A DNA stretch of 64,000 nucleotides from CAZZKJ01 sp964654695 (GTDB lineage Bacteria > Krumholzibacteriota > Krumholzibacteriia > WVZY01): positions 1 to 64,000 of the forward strand of contig CAZZKJ010000001.1 of NCBI GenBank assembly GCA_964654695.1, given 5' to 3'. The notes under the pieces were generated by a model. That model was not told the DNA's origin. It did not search any database and was given only the letters and a program-made list of their open reading frames with translations. Below, one piece after another: positions 27,646-37,644 of the stretch (position 1 is the stretch's first letter; each line of letters opens with the position of its first letter). The position numbers and the translations under genes are program-made.

Positions 27646-29721
27646 ATGTTCGGTATAGGTTTTCTCAATAATATTTTTCTTTTTGCAGCGGCGGCCGCGC
27701 TCCTGCCTGTGATAATCCACCTGCTAACCCGCAAGCGTGCCAGGAAAATACCATTCAGCACCCTCAGATTCATAGAGGACACCAGCAGAAGAAAAATGCG
27801 CAAGATCAACCTGCGCCGCCTTCTCGTACTGCTTCTCCGTACTTTGGCAATACTTTTTCTGGTTCTCGTCTTTGCCCGGCCAACTATCAAGAAGTGGAAG
27901 AATTTTGCCCTGCCCGGCGGAGCGGCGGCTGCTGTAATCATCTGCATGGATGAAAGCTACAGCATGGGCGTGGAAAGAGAGAAAGGAACCGCTTTTAGCG
28001 AGGCAAAAGCAATAGCCGGAAAGATTATAGATCAATGCGGCAAATGGGACCGCATAAACGTGGTTGGATTCTCGACGTCATCCAGGGCCGCCTTTGACGG
28101 CGGTACCCGCAGCAAGACCGTGGCAAAAAAAGCAGTGGCCGGTCTGAAGCTGACCCAAAAAGCGACTGGCTTTCGCGAGGCGATTACCGCCGCAGTCGAA
28201 TTGGTAAAAGAATCCGGAGAAGCCGAAGGCGAAATATATGTCATTTCGGATTTCAGGGAGGCATCCGATTCATCGCTGATTCCGGAAGACCTGGGGCCGG
28301 CCCGCCTGTTCCTGATCCCCGTGTACAAGGATGCCATAGAAAACGTAAGTATAGACAAAATCTATATTCCCAGAAAACTCATAAGACCGGGCGAAGTATT
28401 CAAGATCGGTGTTGTGCTGACCAACCATTCCACAGAGGAGAGAGCGGACTTTCCCGTCGAGATTATTATTGACGGCAAGCGCAAGGGGGAACAGCGGGTC
28501 AGTCTTTCCGCCGCATCATCGGCAACCTTGTCCTTTCCCCTGTCTCTCAGGCAGCACGGGCTGCACCGATGCTCGGTGCGAAAAAGCAGGGACAGGCTTC
28601 ACATCGATGATAAGCGTTATTTCCTCCTGCGGCTTTTTCCGAGCGTGCCGGTGCTCCTGGTTAAAGGCGCCGCGTCGGGGGGAACGCTAAAAGGACCTCC
28701 TGATTATTTTTATCTGTCCAAGGCCCTGAATCCTTGGAAACAGGAAGAGGGAGAATTTACGGTAACTCCCCAAAAGGAATCATCTCTTACAATGTCCGAT
28801 CTGCCCCGTGGCGGGGGTGTTTTCTGGGTTAATCCGGGGAGGTTGGCCAAAAGAAGGTTCGACGCGCTCAGAAATTATGTAAAAAGAGGCGGCGCTCTGG
28901 CCGTATTTCTGGGAAACGAAGATGCGCTGGAAGACCGGAGATTCTCAGCTTTTGTGGGCATAAAAGGGTATAAAAAGATAACCGCGGCCTCACCCAGGAA
29001 TATTGGTCTTTTCAAGGGCGGCCATCAGGTGTTCAACATTTTCAGCGAAGATGAGCTGGAAATCCTGTCGCATTCTGGTGTTAAGCGCTACATTGCGGTT
29101 TCCGGCGTCCACCCGGATTCGGTCATGGCGTATATCGAAGGGGGAACTCCGTTCCTGTGGGAATGTACACGGGGAAGAGGACGGGTGCTGGTGTTTGCCT
29201 CCTCTCCCGATATGAACGGCGGAAATCTGCCCCTGTCGCCGATGTTTCTGCCCCTGATACACACCGCTGCGTCATACCTGGCGGACGCGGCCCTGGGCGG
29301 GCTGCAGCGGGAGATTCTGATCGGCGAATCGGTTCGTTTTGATCTTGCCAAAATGCCCGAGAATGCAATTGAGGATCTAAAAGTTGAAGTGAATGATGAA
29401 TATGCAGGCAGGCCGGCCTCGCGCGGTGGTGTGGAGGAATCCGCACTTTTTTTCGATGGTTCCCAGACCAGGGGATTCTATACTCTCCTGCGGGATACAA
29501 CCGTACTGGCCGAGGCCGTCGTCAATGTTGACACGCGCGAATCCATTCTGAACCCGCTGGATCTTGATATCTTCGATGGGGCGTATCGGGTAGTAAGCAG
29601 GGACCGCAATTTCGCCGACTCACTCAAAGCGGCGCGGGAAGGAAGGGAAATCTATACCCTCTTCCTGGCCCTTGCCGTTGCCGCCCTCATCGGCGAGGCG
29701 GTTCTTGCGCGCAAAGCATGA
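27646..29721 (+). CDS. BatA-like membrane protein with vWA domain
   Basis: 691 aa. The N-terminus matches the BatA double-transmembrane domain: a helix at ~8-27 (IFLFAAAAALLPVIIHLLTR), basic RKRARKIPFSTLRFIED, and a second helix at ~58-77 (LLVLLLRTLAILFLVLVFARP). A vWA domain follows with MIDAS MDESYSMG (Asp102, Ser104, Ser106). The long C-terminal part contains a glutamine amidotransferase-like alpha/beta segment (GGVFWVNPGRLAKRRF, YVKRGGALAVFLGN) and a final helix (LFLALAVAALIGEAVL). It completes the MoxR-DUF58-BatA module; mfd follows closely. Confidence 0.85.
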   Translation: MFGIGFLNNIFLFAAAAALLPVIIHLLTRKRARKIPFSTLRFIEDTSRRKMRKINLRRLLVLLLRTLAILFLVLVFARPTIKKWKNFALPGGAAAAVIICMDESYSMGVEREKGTAFSEAKAIAGKIIDQCGKWDRINVVGFSTSSRAAFDGGTRSKTVAKKAVAGLKLTQKATGFREAITAAVELVKESGEAEGEIYVISDFREASDSSLIPEDLGPARLFLIPVYKDAIENVSIDKIYIPRKLIRPGEVFKIGVVLTNHSTEERADFPVEIIIDGKRKGEQRVSLSAASSATLSFPLSLRQHGLHRCSVRKSRDRLHIDDKRYFLLRLFPSVPVLLVKGAASGGTLKGPPDYFYLSKALNPWKQEEGEFTVTPQKESSLTMSDLPRGGGVFWVNPGRLAKRRFDALRNYVKRGGALAVFLGNEDALEDRRFSAFVGIKGYKKITAASPRNIGLFKGGHQVFNIFSEDELEILSHSGVKRYIAVSGVHPDSVMAYIEGGTPFLWECTRGRGRVLVFASSPDMNGGNLPLSPMFLPLIHTAASYLADAALGGLQREILIGESVRFDLAKMPENAIEDLKVEVNDEYAGRPASRGGVEESALFFDGSQTRGFYTLLRDTTVLAEAVVNVDTRESILNPLDLDIFDGAYRVVSRDRNFADSLKAAREGREIYTLFLALAVAALIGEAVLARKA

Positions 29722-29799
29722 AATTTCCCCTTCGATTTGCTAAATTCGAGTGTATACAACAGGGTTCGGCGGCATAAGATTCCTCGTAAGCGGCGACAC

Positions 29800-32700
29800 A
29801 TGGGAATAATGGAACAAGAAAAAATCTTTACCGGAACGGGAACTCTGGTCGACAGGCTGAGCACTCATCCGGGCTTCAAAGAAGTGGCCGCCGCCATCCG
29901 GCGGGGCGACGATGCGGTGGATATCACCGGCCTGCGCGGATCGTCGGTATCCCTGTTTGCCGCCGCGCTGCACGAATGCGTGAAGCGCACGATAGTGGTG
30001 TGTGTTCCTGAACAAGAGCAGGCCGAAGATTTTCTGTCCGATCTGAAAACCATTTCTAAAGCAAGATCAAGCATCTTCCCTGAAAAGGAAGTGCATCTGT
30101 ATAAGTATGAATACAAGGAAAAAGCTTCATTGCGAGGAGACAGAAATCGCTGTCTCGATCTCATACAGCAAAACCGGGTGGATATAGTCGTAACCAGCCT
30201 CCTCGGTTTCGTTGAAAAAACCATTCCCGCCGGATCCCTCCAGCATAGCAAACTCCATGTGACCGTAGGTGGAAGTATTGATTTGGAGGAATTTCGCGCC
30301 GCGCTGAGCGCTATCGGTTATGATGCATCTCCGCTGGTGGAAGAAGCGGGACAGTTCGCAGTCAGGGGAGGCATCGTGGATGTCTTCGATCCCGCGTGGG
30401 AATCGCCGCTCAGGATGGAGCTGTCCGGCAGCCGGATTGAATCGCTGCGGTTGTTCGATATCGACACACAGCGCTCGATTAAAATTATTGAAGCCGGAAC
30501 CATTCTTCCTGCTACCGGCGTGCTTCTCAGCGGGGGATATATCGATGAACTGGAACGCTGTCTTCGTGATTTGGATTTCGCCGGCAGCGTGATCGACCAT
30601 ATAAAGACCGGTATGGAGCACAGCAGAAACCCCCGCCTCCTGAGAAAATACGCCCCGGCTGTCGGAATGAACGGGTCGCTTCTGGATTACTTTACGGAAC
30701 CGCCGGTTATAGTTTTTTTGAACATGGCCCAGATGAAGAACTCATATGATGAAATGGCGGCGGCGCCGTCCCGGGATTCCTCGGCGGACGGCGATGAATA
30801 TCCCGTTTTGGATTTCGGTTCATACGTGCATCCATTTGCTTTTTATGAAGGTTATAAACAGCAGTCGGTCAGGATCGGTTCCTCCTGCAGCGGCTGCGGC
30901 GCAGAAAGCAAAGAAAAAGTCGAGTTCAGGACGGGATCGCATCCGAGTTTTGCCGGAAAACTGGATGAGCTTATTAAAAATCTCCACAAGCTCCGCGGCC
31001 GCGGTCTGGACATCTATTTGTTCTCAGAAGGAAGTGCGCAGCGCGAGCGGCTCGCGGATATGTTGGACGAGGACGAACGCCTGGTTCATCTCCCGGTAGG
31101 GTGGATAACATCGGGGTTCGTTTGGGATGAAATCAAAACGGCGGTACTTACCGATCATGAGATTTTTCACCGTATTCTACCGAGGCCGATTAGGAGGGGA
31201 AAAAGAAGGGAACCCTTACCGGCCGGCCGGGAACATCTAAAACCGGGGGACTATGTAGTTCATGTCGATTTTGGAATCGGCAGGTTCATAGGTCTGGAAG
31301 AGGTGACCGCCGGGGGCGCCGGAGAAGAATGCCTGTCGATCAGGTATCTGGGAGGAGATAAGATTTTTGTTCCGGTTGAGCAGATGGATCTTGTTGAAAA
31401 ATATATAGGTGCTGAAGGCGCAGCACCTCAAATGGACCGGTTGGGCAGTGGGAAATGGTTGAAAACCAGGGAAAAAACCAAGAAAGCGATTGAAAATGCC
31501 GCACAGGATTTGCTCCAACTCTATGCCGAGAGAGAAATTGCCGACGGTTTCGCTTTCGAACCGGACGCGCAGTGGCAGAGAGGCCTCGAAGCATCATTTC
31601 CATACGAAGAAACACCCCATCAGCTCAAAGCCACGGACGAAATAAAATGCGACATGGAATCATCAAGACCGATGGACAGGGTCGTATGCGGAGATGTCGG
31701 ATACGGGAAAACCGAAGTGGCCATACGGGCCGCTTTTAAGGCGGTGGTCGGCGGCAAACAGGTTGCGATTCTCGTTCCCACAACAATACTTGCGCTGCAG
31801 CATTTCAAAACTTTCGAGGAGAGATTGTCGCCTTACCCGGTTCGAATTGAAATGCTGAGCCGTTTCAAAACCCACGGCGAGCAAAAAAAAATCATAGAAG
31901 ATATGAAAACCGGAGGTGTGGATATAGTTATCGGCACCCACAGACTGTTGTCGGTGGATGTCTCCTTCCGCGACCTGGGGCTGCTCGTAATTGATGAGGA
32001 ACACCGCTTCGGAGTGAAAAGCAAGGAAAAGCTGAAACGGCTGAAAAAAGGTGTCGATGTGTTGGCTCTGACAGCGACTCCGATTCCCCGGACGTTGTAT
32101 ATGGCCTTGTCAGGATTGAGGGGAGTTTCCCTTATCGAAACCCCTCCCCGCAACCGGCATCCGGTGAAAACCGAAATCGTGCCGTTTGATGAAGAAAAGA
32201 TTACCAATGCGATCAAGTACGAAGTCTCCCGAGGAGGGCAGGTTTTTTTCGTTCACAATCGGGTTGCGTCCATTTATTCCATGCAGGCTTTCCTTGAAAA
32301 ACTACTTCCGGGCATTCGGTTTTGCGCGGCACACGGACAGATGAATGAAATCGATCTGGAAAAGGCGATCCTGGCGTTTCTCGACAAAGAATATGATGTT
32401 CTGGTATCCACGATGATTATCGAATCGGGTCTGGATTTTCCGGACGTGAATACAATAATCGTCAACCGGGCGGACCGTCTGGGCCTGGCCCAGCTCTACC
32501 AGCTCAGGGGCCGCGTGGGTAGGAGAGAACGCCAGGCGTATGCATACCTGTTCGTTCCGCGTTTTATGAGTCTGGCCGGAAATGCCGACAAGAGGCTGCG
32601 GGCCATGGAGGAATTCGAAGAGCTGGGGAGCGGCTACAGGTTGGCCATGAGGGATCTGGAGATAAGGGGAGCCGGAAATGTGCTGGGTGTCGAGCAGCAC

Positions 32701-33237
32701 GGACATATAGCTGCAGTCGGATTCGATATGTATTGTAAGATGCTGAAAAATGCAGTGGAAAGAGCGCGCGGAGCATCCGATAAACCTCCGGCCGTATGCA
32801 AAGTAGAAGCACTGGGTGGAAATGCGCTGCCGCGGTGGTACGTGGAAGAACAGGACGAAAGGATGGGGATTTATAAAAGAATAGCCGGATTTACCGTTGT
32901 CGATGAAGTGGACTCGCTTGAAATGGAAATCGAAGACAGGTTTGGGAAAATACCGCAGGAAGCCGGCAACCTGTTAGAAATGACGCGAATAAAGATATTG
33001 GGCACTCATCTGGGGATGAGCAGAATACAGGTTCGAGATGGTAAAATTGCCATGGAAATGCTTGAAGGGAGGACCCTGGCACGTGAACAGTGCGCGTCCC
33101 TTGTTGAAACTTTTCCCGGGCGCTTGATGTTCAAGTCACATACCCCTTTCGAGGTGATATTTGCACCGGGGCCGCGGACTTCCCCCGCGCGGCAGATAAG
33201 AAAGCTGTTGATGTCGGTTTATGATTGTGATAAATAA
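29800..33237 (+). CDS. mfd: Transcription-repair coupling factor Mfd
   Basis: About 1145 aa from ATG 29800; the frame extends 21 codons upstream to a TTG but that segment is not conserved, and ATG 29809 is also possible. The UvrB-homology region (SPLVEEAGQFAVRGGIVDVF) is near 165-190, the CarD-like RNA polymerase-interaction domain (PGDYVVHVDFGIGRFIGLEE) near 480-545, and the helicase has Walker A GDVGYGKTE near 630 and DEEH near 731. QLRGRVGR lies in the second RecA lobe, and the TRCF C-terminal domain follows from ~1000. It removes stalled RNA polymerase and recruits UvrA. Confidence 0.95.
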   Translation: MGIMEQEKIFTGTGTLVDRLSTHPGFKEVAAAIRRGDDAVDITGLRGSSVSLFAAALHECVKRTIVVCVPEQEQAEDFLSDLKTISKARSSIFPEKEVHLYKYEYKEKASLRGDRNRCLDLIQQNRVDIVVTSLLGFVEKTIPAGSLQHSKLHVTVGGSIDLEEFRAALSAIGYDASPLVEEAGQFAVRGGIVDVFDPAWESPLRMELSGSRIESLRLFDIDTQRSIKIIEAGTILPATGVLLSGGYIDELERCLRDLDFAGSVIDHIKTGMEHSRNPRLLRKYAPAVGMNGSLLDYFTEPPVIVFLNMAQMKNSYDEMAAAPSRDSSADGDEYPVLDFGSYVHPFAFYEGYKQQSVRIGSSCSGCGAESKEKVEFRTGSHPSFAGKLDELIKNLHKLRGRGLDIYLFSEGSAQRERLADMLDEDERLVHLPVGWITSGFVWDEIKTAVLTDHEIFHRILPRPIRRGKRREPLPAGREHLKPGDYVVHVDFGIGRFIGLEEVTAGGAGEECLSIRYLGGDKIFVPVEQMDLVEKYIGAEGAAPQMDRLGSGKWLKTREKTKKAIENAAQDLLQLYAEREIADGFAFEPDAQWQRGLEASFPYEETPHQLKATDEIKCDMESSRPMDRVVCGDVGYGKTEVAIRAAFKAVVGGKQVAILVPTTILALQHFKTFEERLSPYPVRIEMLSRFKTHGEQKKIIEDMKTGGVDIVIGTHRLLSVDVSFRDLGLLVIDEEHRFGVKSKEKLKRLKKGVDVLALTATPIPRTLYMALSGLRGVSLIETPPRNRHPVKTEIVPFDEEKITNAIKYEVSRGGQVFFVHNRVASIYSMQAFLEKLLPGIRFCAAHGQMNEIDLEKAILAFLDKEYDVLVSTMIIESGLDFPDVNTIIVNRADRLGLAQLYQLRGRVGRRERQAYAYLFVPRFMSLAGNADKRLRAMEEFEELGSGYRLAMRDLEIRGAGNVLGVEQHGHIAAVGFDMYCKMLKNAVERARGASDKPPAVCKVEALGGNALPRWYVEEQDERMGIYKRIAGFTVVDEVDSLEMEIEDRFGKIPQEAGNLLEMTRIKILGTHLGMSRIQVRDGKIAMEMLEGRTLAREQCASLVETFPGRLMFKSHTPFEVIFAPGPRTSPARQIRKLLMSVYDCDK

Positions 33238-33312
33238 TAAGTTTGCTCAATATTGATATCGAAGCTATAACGGAGGGCAAACCTAAGCCGGATTGAAAGG
33301 AGTTTCAAAGAA

Positions 33313-35049
33313 ATGAAATCAATGCGTTTGATCACGTTGTTTTTACTGGTGATTCCTATCTTCTTTTCATGCTCAAAAAGTAAGGATAAAATAATTGTCG
33401 CTAAAATCGCCGATAGGGAAATAACCTTGAAAAGGTATGAAACCGCTTACAAGAACGTTGATGTCCAGTTTCTTCCCACAAAAAGCGGGTTCGAGGGTTT
33501 GAGGGAGTTTTTGGACACCATGATAAACAAAGAAGTGATGGCCGTAAAGGCCGACGAGCTCGGCTATGACAAGGACCCTGTTGTAGTCCAGGGAATGAAA
33601 CTGTTCAAGAATATGGGGTTGCAGGCGGCCTATCTGAAATTCAAAGTTGCGGACAAAGTCAAAGTGACTGAGGATGATCTTAAAACATTCTACAGCAGGA
33701 TGGGGGTCATGCTGTCAATCAAGCAAATGCTGTTGGATACCGAGGATGAAGCTGAGAATGTTTATCAAATGCTCAAGGACGGCAATGATTTCGATACGCT
33801 CCTCAAGCGCTATTCCAAGGCTCCCGATGCGGTTTCAGGTGGAAAGGTCCTTACGGCGGCTTTTGGCAATTTTGCTCCGGAATTCCAGAACGAAGTGTTT
33901 TCCCTGTCGATTGGAGAGTTCAGCAGGCCCGTATCGAGCCCATATGGATATTTTATTGTAAAAGTATTGGGTAAGCAGCGGCAAAAACCCAGACCGTACG
34001 AGGAAATCAAAGAAAGCCTCGAAGAGATGGTTCGCGGTTATGCGCAAATGGTGCAGTTGAATCTTGCGAGCGAGGAAATCCAGCGCAAAGCGGGTGTTCA
34101 ATGGCACTTGGAAAATGTAAAAATCATTTTTGATGCCCTTCCTCCCGACAGGCCGCTCACAAATCCGCCCGCCAAGGGATCCAGCGATGATAAACAATTG
34201 AAGTTTCCAACATCAATCCAGAATGATCCGGTAGTAACTTACAAGAAAAAAACCATAAGTCTTCAAGACTTTGCCGATTTATACAACAAAGCTTCTTTCT
34301 TCAACAGGCCCAGAAGAGAATTTCGTCTGGGGGGAATAAAAAGATTCCTGGTTGAAATAATGATGAACGAGCTGGTTATGGACGAGATGGAAGCTTCAAA
34401 CATGGAAGAAATGCCTGAAGTGAAGAAAGTGCTCGACTCGAAGACAGAAGAGCTGATGATCAACAAAATGTATGATGAGCTGATCCAAAGCCAGGTGAGC
34501 GTTACCGATCGGGAAACTAATGATTATTATGAGAACAATATAGATTTTTTTAGCGTACCGGAGAGGCGCAGTTTTGGAGTTGTTTTGACGGGGGATAAGG
34601 GCACGGCCGAGGAAGCGTTTTCCAAAATGAGCTCGGGGGAAAGCTTCATCTCCGTTGTCGATGCTTACTCGATTGACGAATCGACCAAGCGGAACAGGGG
34701 CCAGACGGATTTTCTTACCCAAGGATCGCAGCCGGAATTAGACCAAGTCGGGTTTGGTCTTAAAAAAATCGGCGAAATTTCCCAGCCGTTTCAAACTTCG
34801 AGAGGATGGGTCATACTCAAGTTGATAGAAAGACAGAAACCGAGGGTTCTGCCGTTGTCCGAAGCCGGACCGGCGGCACAAAAAGCAGTAAAAAACATGA
34901 AGCTCGAGGCCCTGTTCAATAAAAAGCTCGAAAGCTGGAAGAAAGAACTCCACGTCGAGGTGTTCGAAGATAACTTGAGAAAAGCGGATCTGCAGGAACG
35001 TTCCAAGGATTCGGAAGAAATCACACCAGCAAGACCAAAAAGAAAGTAA
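33313..35049 (+). CDS. SurA/PpiC-type foldase lipoprotein with two rotamase domains
   Basis: 578 aa. Signal with lipobox FFSC, acceptor Cys20. A SurA-like N-terminal helical region (ITLKRYETAYKNV, FLDTMINKEVMAVKADELG) is followed by a parvulin-like domain (~135-225: SIKQMLLDTEDEAENVYQ, FSLSIGEFSRPVSSPYGYFIVKV). A second copy lies at ~410-505 (FGVVLTGDKGTAEEAF, LKKIGEISQPFQTSRGWVILKL). The first domain lacks a typical HILV start, so activity is uncertain. GAAAGGAG precedes the ATG. It is the first of three adjacent foldase genes after mfd, probably working on outer-membrane proteins in the periplasm. Confidence 0.85.
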   Translation: MKSMRLITLFLLVIPIFFSCSKSKDKIIVAKIADREITLKRYETAYKNVDVQFLPTKSGFEGLREFLDTMINKEVMAVKADELGYDKDPVVVQGMKLFKNMGLQAAYLKFKVADKVKVTEDDLKTFYSRMGVMLSIKQMLLDTEDEAENVYQMLKDGNDFDTLLKRYSKAPDAVSGGKVLTAAFGNFAPEFQNEVFSLSIGEFSRPVSSPYGYFIVKVLGKQRQKPRPYEEIKESLEEMVRGYAQMVQLNLASEEIQRKAGVQWHLENVKIIFDALPPDRPLTNPPAKGSSDDKQLKFPTSIQNDPVVTYKKKTISLQDFADLYNKASFFNRPRREFRLGGIKRFLVEIMMNELVMDEMEASNMEEMPEVKKVLDSKTEELMINKMYDELIQSQVSVTDRETNDYYENNIDFFSVPERRSFGVVLTGDKGTAEEAFSKMSSGESFISVVDAYSIDESTKRNRGQTDFLTQGSQPELDQVGFGLKKIGEISQPFQTSRGWVILKLIERQKPRVLPLSEAGPAAQKAVKNMKLEALFNKKLESWKKELHVEVFEDNLRKADLQERSKDSEEITPARPKRK

Positions 35050-35054
35050 AGACC

Positions 35055-35996
35055 ATGCCGGCGGGATCTTCAGTATCCAAGATCGGTTCACTCCTGATAG
35101 GGAGCGTCCTGCTCCCTATCGCTTTTTTTTATCTTATTACCGGCTGTATAGAAAGAAGAGACTTGTCTCCAAAGGACGAGCAACCGATCGTGGCTCGAAT
35201 AGACGGCGAGGCGCTCTCCCAGGAAGAGTTCGAGCTGCTGATACCCGAAGATTACCAGAGTCTGGTTACAGTCGAAGAAAAACAGGCATACCTGCAAAGA
35301 TGGATAACAACCGAGCTTCTCTACAAGGAGGCCCAGCGCAGGGGGATGGGAGTTTCTCCTGATATAAGGATAAAACTAAACCAGTACAAGAAAGACTTGC
35401 TGGCCGACCGCCTGGTTCAACAGGTTATTCAGAAACACGCTGTAGTGAGCGATGAAGAAGTCCGGTCGTATTATCTTGAGCATGAGAAAGAATACACACA
35501 GGAATTCAGGGTGAGCCACATACTCATGAATTCGGCCGACGATGCCGAAAAGATTTACAAGCTTCTCAAGAAAAGCAGCTTTTATTGGGTGGCAAAAAAA
35601 TATTCCATGGACAAACATACCCGCAGGGGTGGAGATCTAGGCTTTTTATCCAAAGGCAACATGATGCCGGAGTTCGAAGGGGCGGTGTTCCAAATGAGCG
35701 TTGGCGATATCAGCGATGTTATCGAGTCGGAATTCGGATATCATATTATCAAGCTAACCGATATCCGCCCCGCGAGAAACAAGTTGGAGTATGATGATGT
35801 AAAAGACGAAATTGCCAACAAACTCTTGATGGAAAAAAGAACCGATGTCTATGACAGTCTCGTAACCTCATTGAAAAAAAATACGGATATCGAAATCTTG
35901 GACAGGGAACTCAACATGCAAACCTTCGCAGACAGCCTGGACTCCCTTGCCGTCAATAATGGGATCCCGGGAGATTCTTTATGGCAAAAAAACTGA
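35055..35996 (+). CDS. PpiC-type peptidyl-prolyl isomerase lipoprotein
   Basis: 313 aa. The lipoprotein signal ends LITGC with Cys31. A helical chaperone part (LSQEEFELLIPEDYQ, LQRWITTELLYKEAQRRGM) is followed by one complete parvulin domain at ~150-250 (FRVSHILMNSADDAEKIY, YSMDKHTRRGGDLGFLSKG, MPEFEGAVFQMSVGDISDVI, FGYHIIKLTDI). This resembles Gram-positive PrsA and Gram-negative PpiD/SurA. It starts 5 bp after the previous foldase and overlaps the next by 16 bp, so the three are co-expressed. Confidence 0.88.
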   Translation: MPAGSSVSKIGSLLIGSVLLPIAFFYLITGCIERRDLSPKDEQPIVARIDGEALSQEEFELLIPEDYQSLVTVEEKQAYLQRWITTELLYKEAQRRGMGVSPDIRIKLNQYKKDLLADRLVQQVIQKHAVVSDEEVRSYYLEHEKEYTQEFRVSHILMNSADDAEKIYKLLKKSSFYWVAKKYSMDKHTRRGGDLGFLSKGNMMPEFEGAVFQMSVGDISDVIESEFGYHIIKLTDIRPARNKLEYDDVKDEIANKLLMEKRTDVYDSLVTSLKKNTDIEILDRELNMQTFADSLDSLAVNNGIPGDSLWQKN

Positions 35997-37279
35997 TCAT
36001 AATTATTCTGACGCTTCTTTACGCGGGCCCGGCAGCGATGGGGCAGAAGGAATTTGTGGACGGGGTTATCGCCGTTGTCGAGGATGAAGCGGTATTCTAT
36101 GGAGATCTAGATCAAATGGTTAAACAGTACATGATGCAGCGCGGAGCGCAGCAGATAAGCCCGGCGGACAGAAGGATTTTAGAAAAACAGGCCCTTGAAG
36201 ATCTTATCAATAACAAACTGATAGTTTTGCAGGCCGGCAAACTGGGTATAAAAGTTCCTTATTCCGAAGTCGAGAAGAATGTCGCGAACGCTTTGGAGGA
36301 AAACAAGAAGCTGATGGGCGGAGAAGATGCATTCAAACGCCAATTAGAGCTTGAAGGCCTGTCACTTCAGGAACTCGAGAATCTCTACAGGGAACAAATG
36401 CGGGAAAGGATGCTCATTGAAAGAGTACTGGCAAGCGAGATAGATAAGAGCAAAATCAATGTCAGCGAGCAGGAACTAAACCGAACGTATGAGACGAGGA
36501 AGAACGATTTAGCCAGGCGTCCGGAAGTGGTGCGGCTCGCGACCATTCTTTTCGCGTTTAAATCATCCCTGGCGGCCGAGGATGAAGCGCGGAACAGGAT
36601 AGAAAAAATCCGGAGCGATATAGCCGGAGGACTGGATTTTACCAAAGCGGCAAAGAAATTCTCGGAAGATCCCAGCGCCCAAATGGGAGGGGACCTGGGG
36701 TTTATGAAACTCGAAGATATCCAGGATCATAATTTCATAACGGCCGCAAGAGATATAAAACCCGGGGAAGTGAGCCCCCCTGTCAGGACATCATTCGGAT
36801 ACCACCTCATCAAGATGGTTGAGAAATCCCCGAATGGGAGCGAAGCCCATATTCAGCATATATTAATAAGGGTAAAACCCGGGGAGAAAGATATCGAAGC
36901 GGTATTCTCCAGGGCGCGGGCGGTTCATGACAGCCTGCTTGCAGGAGCAGAGTTCGATTCTATGGCTGTCCGTTACAGCGATGAAACTTCCTCCGCATCA
37001 TCCGGAGGGGATTTGGGCTGGATAAAAGTTGCGGACCTGCCGGATTTTTTCCGGGATGTTTTGAAGGAGCTGAAAATCAACGATATAAGCCCCGTGCTAC
37101 GTGAAAGCGCGGGATTTCGCATTGTCAGGTTGTTGGGTAGGGAGGAGGAAAGGGAATATACTTTTAATGAAGTAAAAGACGAGCTGCGGAGAAACCTGGA
37201 GCAGGAGAAAATGCGGGCTCTCTACGACGATTATATAAAAGACCTGAGAAAAAAGCATTACGTCGACATTCGAAATTAG
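35981..37279 (+). CDS. surA: SurA-like periplasmic chaperone/peptidyl-prolyl isomerase
   Basis: 432 aa, close to E. coli SurA. Signal peptide (KKLIIIILTLLYAGPAAMG), N-terminal SurA domain (VDGVIAVVEDEAVFYGDLDQ, ALEDLINNKLIVLQAGKLGI), then two parvulin domains: ~175-275 (RLATILFAFK, DPSAQMGGDLGFMKL, TSFGYHLIKMVEK) and ~283-385 (EAHIQHILIRV, SDETSSASSGGDLGWIKV, ESAGFRIVRLLG). It escorts unfolded outer-membrane proteins. GGGAGA precedes the ATG inside the preceding gene. Confidence 0.9.
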   Translation: MAKKLIIIILTLLYAGPAAMGQKEFVDGVIAVVEDEAVFYGDLDQMVKQYMMQRGAQQISPADRRILEKQALEDLINNKLIVLQAGKLGIKVPYSEVEKNVANALEENKKLMGGEDAFKRQLELEGLSLQELENLYREQMRERMLIERVLASEIDKSKINVSEQELNRTYETRKNDLARRPEVVRLATILFAFKSSLAAEDEARNRIEKIRSDIAGGLDFTKAAKKFSEDPSAQMGGDLGFMKLEDIQDHNFITAARDIKPGEVSPPVRTSFGYHLIKMVEKSPNGSEAHIQHILIRVKPGEKDIEAVFSRARAVHDSLLAGAEFDSMAVRYSDETSSASSGGDLGWIKVADLPDFFRDVLKELKINDISPVLRESAGFRIVRLLGREEEREYTFNEVKDELRRNLEQEKMRALYDDYIKDLRKKHYVDIRN

Positions 37280-37351
37280 CTTCGGGTTGATATGATAGAA
37301 CATTTAAGCGGCGTTTTCAAGCTCGGCTGCCCGCGGGCTGAGTATCTATTC

Positions 37352-37597
37352 ATGCGCATCGACCTTCTATTGAAATATATTTGTCTTCTCAAGAGCAGAT
37401 CGAGCGCCGGCGCTCTGTGCCAAAGTGGAAAAGTCATCCTTAATGCTCGGCGGACGAAACCCTCCTCGGAAGTCAGGGAGGGGGATCGGATATCACTGGA
37501 AAAGGAAAGCGGGACGCAGACCGTGGAGATAATTAAACTGCCTTCCGGCCAGGTGGGCAAAAAAGATGTTTACCTGTATTATAAAACCATGGACTAA
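37352..37597 (+). CDS. S4-domain RNA-binding protein (Hsp15-like)
   Basis: 81 aa from ATG 37352, giving MRIDLLLKYICLLKSRSSAG, the typical opening of this family; the frame could start at ATG 37292 with 20 extra residues. The S4 fold continues with ALCQSGKVILNARRTKPSSEVREGDRISLE. Hsp15/RlbA-type proteins bind stalled 50S subunits or rRNA. It lies between the foldase genes and pdxA. Confidence 0.75.
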   Translation: MRIDLLLKYICLLKSRSSAGALCQSGKVILNARRTKPSSEVREGDRISLEKESGTQTVEIIKLPSGQVGKKDVYLYYKTMD

Positions 37598-37644
37598 GTC
37601 CTGCTCGAAGACTGCGAAAAGGAATTCAATATGGACCGGGAAGC

